From positions 1 to 64,000 of the forward strand of contig CAJXQM010000015.1 in assembly GCA_913058145.1 (NCBI GenBank): a DNA stretch of 64,000 bases, given 5' to 3'. Shown one piece after another: positions 59,489-64,000 of this stretch. The notes below the pieces were generated by a model, which had not been told where the DNA came from, made no database searches, and saw only the letters and a program-made list of their open reading frames with translations. Each line of letters opens with the position of its first letter. Position 1 is the stretch's first letter. A program made the position numbers and the translations under genes. This DNA comes from an uncultured Colwellia sp. GTDB lineage: Bacteria > Pseudomonadota > Gammaproteobacteria > Enterobacterales > Alteromonadaceae.

Positions 59489-60037
59489 TATTATTAAAAA
59501 GATAATGTTCAACTATGATTTAATAAAAACACAGTTAATACGTATATGGAAAAATCTAGTATAAGTGCCAATCAATTACATTCATCATGCCACTAAATCA
59601 CATGGCAAATGAACTAATTTATCTGATATAAACAGTCAAAAACCTATGGTTATTCATCAAAAATAAAACGATAAAGCCTACATATCCAATTGAGAATAAA
59701 TGAATAAAAACAACTCTTATGATCAGTGTTCACAAGCGATAAACAAGCCTTAGTTTAAGTGGTAAAACGAATAGAAATAGGTAGGCTTTTTATGTCAATA
59801 AATGATTAAAAAATCACTACTCAAAGTTTATAATATACCGAGCCAAATTCATTATGTATTCGCATGAAAAAGTAATGATTTGCACTAAATAAACAAAGGG
59901 TGTGATTGTTGGTTAAAATGGCTAATTCCTATGATTGAATTAAAGGGGATTTAAAGCCTATTGTAGTCATTAGCGCCTTAAACAAGTAGAGAATTATAGT
60001 TAACTATATCAACTATAATTCTCTACTTATTGGCCTG

Positions 60038-60373
60038 TTAGATGAGTGACGGATAAACATTGCAGTTATAGAGTTTGCTCTTTCTTGGCCTCTTCGTATG
60101 TAAGCTACAAACATCAACAATACGTCCTGACCCTGTTCTTTTACCAGCTAAGAAGTATGCTTCTCCAGCTTCAAAAGATACCGTTCTTTGCCCTTTAGAA
60201 TATGTTGAACCATCAATAACTTTATCTGACTCCCATCGCCCACAAGTAAATTTAAGCTCATGTTCACCTCTTGTAACCCAGTACTCTCCACCATCAACAC
60301 CATTGCCATCAATAGATAATAACCTAAGTCCAGTATGGTTTTGAACAAGTCCGTTACTATGCCACTTACACAA
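60038..60373 (-). CDS. Hypothetical protein, possibly 5'-truncated
   Basis: This 111-aa frame starts at a TTG after an upstream stop without an ATG. The segments VTRGEHELKFTCGRW, TVSFEAGEAYFLAGKR and a C-terminal DVCSLHTKRPRK recall small exported domains in which a 'G-H-x-L' strand and a 'G-x-x-Y-x-L' strand pair. No signal peptide remains, so the N-terminus may be lost. Function is unknown. Confidence 0.4.
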   Translation of the reverse strand: MCKWHSNGLVQNHTGLRLLSIDGNGVDGGEYWVTRGEHELKFTCGRWESDKVIDGSTYSKGQRTVSFEAGEAYFLAGKRTGSGRIVDVCSLHTKRPRKSKLYNCNVYPSLI

Positions 60374-60408
60374 GGGCCATGTTTGTTTTTTGTTTAGCCG
60401 TTAAGTTT

Positions 60409-60498
60409 TCACCACCATTTTATGCACAGGCAGACAATAACAGCAATGCTAGAAAATATTCCCCCTAAGAGCCACTCAATTGCATCTAGCTTTGCCAT
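60409..60498 (-). CDS. Very short single-span membrane peptide (29 aa), tentative
   Basis: An ATG at 60498 opens a frame encoding MAKLDAIEWLLGGIFSSIAV and a further hydrophobic run ending in CIKWW. It is a plausible small membrane protein with a charged start, one helix and an aromatic end. No Shine-Dalgarno is visible and no homologue is known to me. Confidence 0.3.
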   Translation of the reverse strand: MAKLDAIEWLLGGIFSSIAVIVCLCIKWW

Positions 60499-60732
60499 CC
60501 AATTACATTTGATCATGCCATCTATTCAAATCAATAATATTTTTTGATCGGATGTAAAGTTTCAATTAATAGATAAGGTGCTATTTGGATTATATTTTAT
60601 GTAGTAGCACAGACTATACTAACGATTCCCAACCTTAGGTTTTAACAAAGCCTAACAGACAGCTCAAAGCTCATTATAGTCCGCTCACAACTACACCTTT
60701 AGAGGGCACTTCCTGCCACTCTGACCAAAGGC

Positions 60733-60827
60733 TTTAGTAACATAACGACAGCTGTGGGGCAGTAAGCGGTCATAAATTAAGAGCCTAATCAATATACCTA
60801 ACAGTCACAATGAGCCTATTGCGGTCA
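60733..60827 (-). repeat. 95-bp dispersed repeat, copy 2 (inverted at 18.0 kb)
   Basis: It is the inverted partner of 17936-18030, with about 83 of 95 positions equal by hand alignment. Next to it starts the repeat shared with 6129-6212. Confidence 0.7.
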
Positions 60828-60904
60828 TAAACAATTTTAAATTTTTTACATATTTGGACTAAAAAATCAACTCAACATTTTGCGTTCAATTATGTACCCA
60901 ATCT

Positions 60905-60990
60905 AAAAAGCGGACATTAGCATCGTCCTTGACACGCATGAAATTAGAGTATTAAATCTAAGGCGCTATCGCCCCCAAACCGCCTTAGAG
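60905..60990. repeat. Dispersed repeat with CTAAGGCG/CGCCTTAG hairpin, copy B
   Basis: It has the same layout as 6129-6212: AAAGCGGACATT, a variable middle, ATTAGAGTATTAA and the TCTAAGGCG...CGCCTTAGA hairpin. The hairpin overlaps the last codons of the cytochrome/TPR pseudogene and could serve as its terminator. Confidence 0.6.
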
Positions 60991-62978
60991 TAATGCTTAA
61001 AACTCATAAACCATTTGTAGTCTGCAGTGTTTCTTTGTTTTTGTGATAAATATAACCCTAATTCTATTAATTGTTTTTTATTTTGATAATTATGTATCAG
61101 CGCTTTAAGTTGAGATAAAGCTTGTTTGCTTTTCTTATTCCCATCTAAAGCCAATATATATGTATAAGCAAATTGAGGGTTATCAGGGGATAAACCCATT
61201 GTTGTTTTAAATGAATCTATGGCTTTGTTCATTTCTTTTCGACGTCTTAAATGTAATCCATAGGCGTAATGTAAAGTAGCTGAATTAGGAAGGTTTCTTA
61301 TCCCCTTTAAGAGCACTGTAGCAACTTGGAGTACGCGTTGTTGTGCACGATAAATATCGGCTAAATTGATATACCCCCCTTCAAAATAAGGTTCAATATC
61401 AATTGCCTGCTTAAATGATTTTTCTGCGCGAGTTAAGTCATTCATTTCCAAGGCAAGTGAACCTTGATTCAAGCGACCTTCTCCCCGCCAACTATTTATA
61501 TCATAAACATTCATTAGCTCTTTGAAAGCCTGATTAAAAATATCCAAGTTAACGGTTGAAATATTATTAACCACTAAATTTCGTGCTGCCGCTACCCTAA
61601 TTGATTTAAATTCATCTTTTAATAAAGGGGCTAAGTATTTTACTTTATCTATCGGTGCTAATAATACTGCTATATTAGCGGCGCTGAGCCTTATTAATGC
61701 TTCTGGGTGAGTTAAATAAGGCACGAGAACATTAACACTAAGGGTTGATGTGGTATAGCTAAGTAATTGAATGGCCGTTGCTCGGCTAATTACATCAAGA
61801 TTATCATCGGCAATAATGCTCAGATGTTCAGACAAGCTCAGTACTTGTCCTGTGTTTAATTTCATTAATAAAGGTTTACTACTTAATAAACTTTTTGGCT
61901 TACCATGCCATTTTTATACATTACTTTTCGCCCATTCATTAGATTTGTCCTTATGACAACTTACACAAGCATTAGGGGTATTAAAAGTTGATGATAAGTC
62001 AGGTCTTGGTATTTTAAAGCTATGATCACGCCTGTCATCGACTCCCATATAGCGATTAGTTGGCATATGACAATTTACACATTGCGCACCTGCAGATTCT
62101 TTTTGGTGTTAATGATGGCTTTTAACGCTATAAACCTCAGCCCCATGACATTGTAAGCATAAACCATTACCTTCAATTTTTAATTTCATGGTGTGTTTAT
62201 CATGACAATCTAAGCAATTAACACCCGCCGCATACATTTTACTTTGTAAAAAGGAGCCATATACATACACTTCTTCTTTTATCTGACCATCCGCATAGTA
62301 CATAGGAGCAGCCAACAAACTAGGGCTAAACTGGTCTAAAAAAGGCGTATTGGCTTTTATACCATCGGTTAATGGAGAACGTAGCGAGTGACAAGCAAAA
62401 CAATTATCCATAAAAGCGTTGTTTCGCGCCTCCCCTTGCCAATGAGCGGTCTTTTCATCAATATTTCTTAACCATCGCCCTGTAGGGTGGTCTGTTGAAA
62501 TAACATCTAGCATATCATTTCGTTTATTCGCTGGTTGGTTACCTTGATGTGTATCTCCTTGTTGATGCAATGGCATGTCGCCATGACAAGAAATACAGCT
62601 GACACTAATATTGTCGAAGTGACTGGCAAAGCTATTTTTTTCGGCACTATAATTTCTAACTAAACCATCAGAATGGCAATCAGCACACATACCATTCCAA
62701 TTTTGCAACGGTTGTCGCCAATGCAACCTATCTTCTGGGCGAATTTTTTCATGGCTATAATTATGATACCAACGTTGGCCACTATTCGCTTTGGTACGTG
62801 AATCCCAAGCAAAAGGTAATATTTGTAATTTTCCTTGCTCTGTTTCAACTAAATACTACTGCAAAGGAAAATAACCAAAGGTGTATTTTATCGGGTAAGT
62901 ATCGGTTTTATTGTCATATGAAATAGAAACTTGATAACGGTGCTTTAATATAAGTTTTGTATTGTAGTTTTGATTCAT
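60966..62978 (-). pseudogene. Multihaem c-type cytochrome with HEAT/TPR C-terminus, three in-frame stops
   Basis: One continuous frame from about 62978 to 60966 encodes a cytochrome with haem motifs CADCH, CISCH, CFACH, CLDCH, CLQCH, CVNCH and CVSCH. HEAT-like repeats (DVISRATAIQLL, LIRLSAANIAVLLAP) and TPR repeats (LNQGSLALEMNDLTRAEKSF; FEGGYINLADIYRAQQRVLQ) follow. The frame is interrupted by TAG at 62856-62858 and TAA at 62109-62111 and 61914-61916, with no frameshift. The N-terminus, with its signal peptide and first haem site, is missing. The intact family is periplasmic and redox-active. This copy looks dead, although the last 299 codons are open. Confidence 0.85.
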
Positions 62979-63160
62979 AAACACCTCGATTAGTTAGGAG
63001 ATTATCCTTTATCAAAGTGTCCTATGCCATTAGACCAGATCAGTCTTAGAAATTAATAGCTAATTTTATTTAGCCACAACAGGTGGTAAAATTAACTATG
63101 CCACCACAAATTCTTCTTGTGTAATTAATAAATTCTGATTAGCCGAAAAGTTTAATGTTT

Positions 63161-63538
63161 CTATTTATTACAAATAGAATTTGCTAAATGAAAAACAGGT
63201 TCCTTTAACATTAATTTCACTTCTTCACTTATATCAACACGCTCTAAAGCTTCATACCAGCAAGTTAACCACGCATCCCTCTCTATTTCACCAATGCTGT
63301 AATTTTTATGAGGTTCTGTTAAGCAGACCGCTCCTGTATTATCTTGGTATATAGAGGGGCCACCTAACCAACCGACTAAATATTCATATAATTTTTGCTT
63401 TATATTTCCTTTATGAGCAGAGTGAATTTTCCTGATTTTTTCAGCTTGTGGCAATTCATCCATCACATCATAAAAAGTACAGGCAATCAGATAAATAATC
63501 TCTTTGCCTAATAATTGATAAGGGGTCTTAGTTGTCAT
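63161..63538 (-). CDS. Group II truncated haemoglobin
   Basis: This 125-aa protein has the TrHbII pattern: TFYDVMDELP in helix B, LYEYLVGWLGGPSIYQDNTG and the proximal His in TEPHKNYSIG (His77), followed by ERDAWLTCWYEAL with the distal Trp. Such proteins bind O2 or NO and are linked to nitrosative or oxidative stress. The upstream gap to the cytochrome pseudogene contains no gene. It is full length. Confidence 0.9.
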   Translation of the reverse strand: MTTKTPYQLLGKEIIYLIACTFYDVMDELPQAEKIRKIHSAHKGNIKQKLYEYLVGWLGGPSIYQDNTGAVCLTEPHKNYSIGEIERDAWLTCWYEALERVDISEEVKLMLKEPVFHLANSICNK

Positions 63539-63827
63539 AGAGGTGTTCCATATATAAATTATATTTTAAGGTAACTACTTTTGTATTTTCGAAAATAAAT
63601 AAAGCATAGTCTGTAGGTTAAATTGCGCTTTAAGTAACTTTACGTGATAGAACATATACCCTAAAAATAACTTTACTTAGGTAATGTGAGCATCTCATAA
63701 ATGTGTTTAAGTCATAGTTAGGTAGTTGAAATATAATCTCTTATCTTTCTAATAACATAATAGACTAAGTGATTTATTAGATGCTAGTTGCGTGAAATTC
63801 AGCCATCTCCCTATGTTGTGCATGGAT
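63539..63827. other. Intergenic, no feature seen
   Basis: I recognise neither a gene nor a clear site in these 290 bp between the haemoglobin gene and the end of nadC. Confidence 0.4.
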
Positions 63828-64000
63828 TCATACTTTAATAAATCTCATTGACAAATCGATTGCTTTGAGGTTTTTTGTAATACTGCCTGATGAAACATAA
63901 TCTATATTTGAATTAATATATTTAGCAATACTTGATTGATTTAAATTCCCTGAAGCTTCTATTTTAGTTCCCATTAAATCGATATTGCTTAAAGCAGATA
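63828..64000 (-). CDS. nadC: Quinolinate phosphoribosyltransferase NadC, C-terminal end (cut by window edge)
   Basis: The minus-strand frame enters from the right edge and ends at 63828. It contains TKIEASGNLNQSSIAKYI, then DYVSSGSITKNLKAIDLSMR, which is the C-terminal signature of NadC (EASGG.....I..YA..GVD.IS.G.LT...KA.DLSL). NadC makes nicotinate mononucleotide in NAD biosynthesis. ModD is a distant relative but fits less well. It marks return to core chromosome. Confidence 0.85.
   Translation of the reverse strand, partial: SALSNIDLMGTKIEASGNLNQSSIAKYINSNIDYVSSGSITKNLKAIDLSMRFIKV

Larger units (their letters stand above)
18225..59600. mobile_element. Integrative conjugative element (GI/PFGI-1-type) or remnant, approximate span
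   Basis: The block includes a tyrosine recombinase, a regulator with repeated operators, a DsbC homologue, defence-like cargo, hipBA and a complete GI-type T4SS with coupling protein. No relaxase, ParA-like or replication gene is seen, and no attachment sites were found. Inverted 95-bp repeats lie just outside both sides. The boundaries are approximate. Confidence 0.6.
58845..60037. other. 1.2-kb AT-rich control region upstream of the tra operon
   Basis: It contains no gene. It holds the promoter motif 58870-58907, a terminator 58909-58938, a palindrome CTTAATATTAAG near 59165, 23-bp iterons at 59221-59312 and one degenerate GTTATCA palindrome at 59471. The combination suggests a regulatory or replication/transfer-origin region. 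Confidence 0.5.
60374..60965. other. Intergenic region with dispersed repeats
   Basis: Apart from the 29-codon frame at 60409-60498 and the repeats at 60733-60827 and 60905-60990, I see no gene. Confidence 0.5.

Overview
The window reads as chromosomal DNA from an AT-rich marine gammaproteobacterium, most likely an alteromonad of the Colwellia/Thalassotalea type. This is inferred from base composition and from gene content: a cytochrome c-FTR1 fusion, CzcCBA, a multihaem cytochrome with TPR repeats, and many IS elements. Most of it is accessory DNA. No tRNA, rRNA or CRISPR array was seen.

Layout. (1) 1-5.9 kb is a mobile-element graveyard: two inverted IS200/IS605-type elements (one tnpA broken by a 4-nt duplication) around a HTH regulator with an operator cluster, then remnants of an IS3 element, an IS110 element and a tyrosine recombinase. 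(2) 6.2-17.5 kb is a heavy-metal block: a GDCCVxC protein, a czcI-C-B-A-D-like efflux operon, a cytochrome c-FTR1 permease, a PbrR/CadR-type MerR regulator and a second CDF transporter. Three promoters carry the same 15-bp MerR dyad in a 19-bp spacer, so they probably form one Pb/Cd/Zn regulon. (3) 18.2-25 kb holds a DsbC-like protein, a two-gene Cas4-like nuclease separated by an IS3 insertion, a tyrosine recombinase, and a winged-helix regulator surrounded by 18-bp palindromes. (4) 26-38 kb is an IS66 element followed by defence-like cargo: a SIR2 gene and a STAND/TPR gene joined across an A10 tract, an AAA ATPase-subtilase pair between 56-bp direct repeats, and hipBA. (5) 38.4-58.8 kb is a complete GI-type (PFGI-1/ICEclc-like) conjugative type IV secretion cluster, all on the minus strand. 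It has coupling protein, ATPase, pilin-like, channel and lytic transglycosylase genes, but no relaxase in the window. Upstream lie a terminator, a shared promoter motif, 23-bp iterons and AT-rich DNA. (6) 60-64 kb returns to chromosome-like DNA: dispersed repeats, a multihaem cytochrome pseudogene with three in-frame stops, a truncated haemoglobin and the end of nadC.

The 18-60.8 kb block is best read as an integrative conjugative element or its remnant. It carries a recombinase, defence cargo and a T4SS and is bracketed by inverted 95-bp dispersed repeats, but its exact ends are not proven. The strongest candidates for something new are the SIR2/STAND gene pair with a possible -1 frameshift, the repeat-bounded subtilase/AAA cassette, the split Cas4-like protein pair, and the iteron, palindrome and promoter-motif network that may regulate the element.
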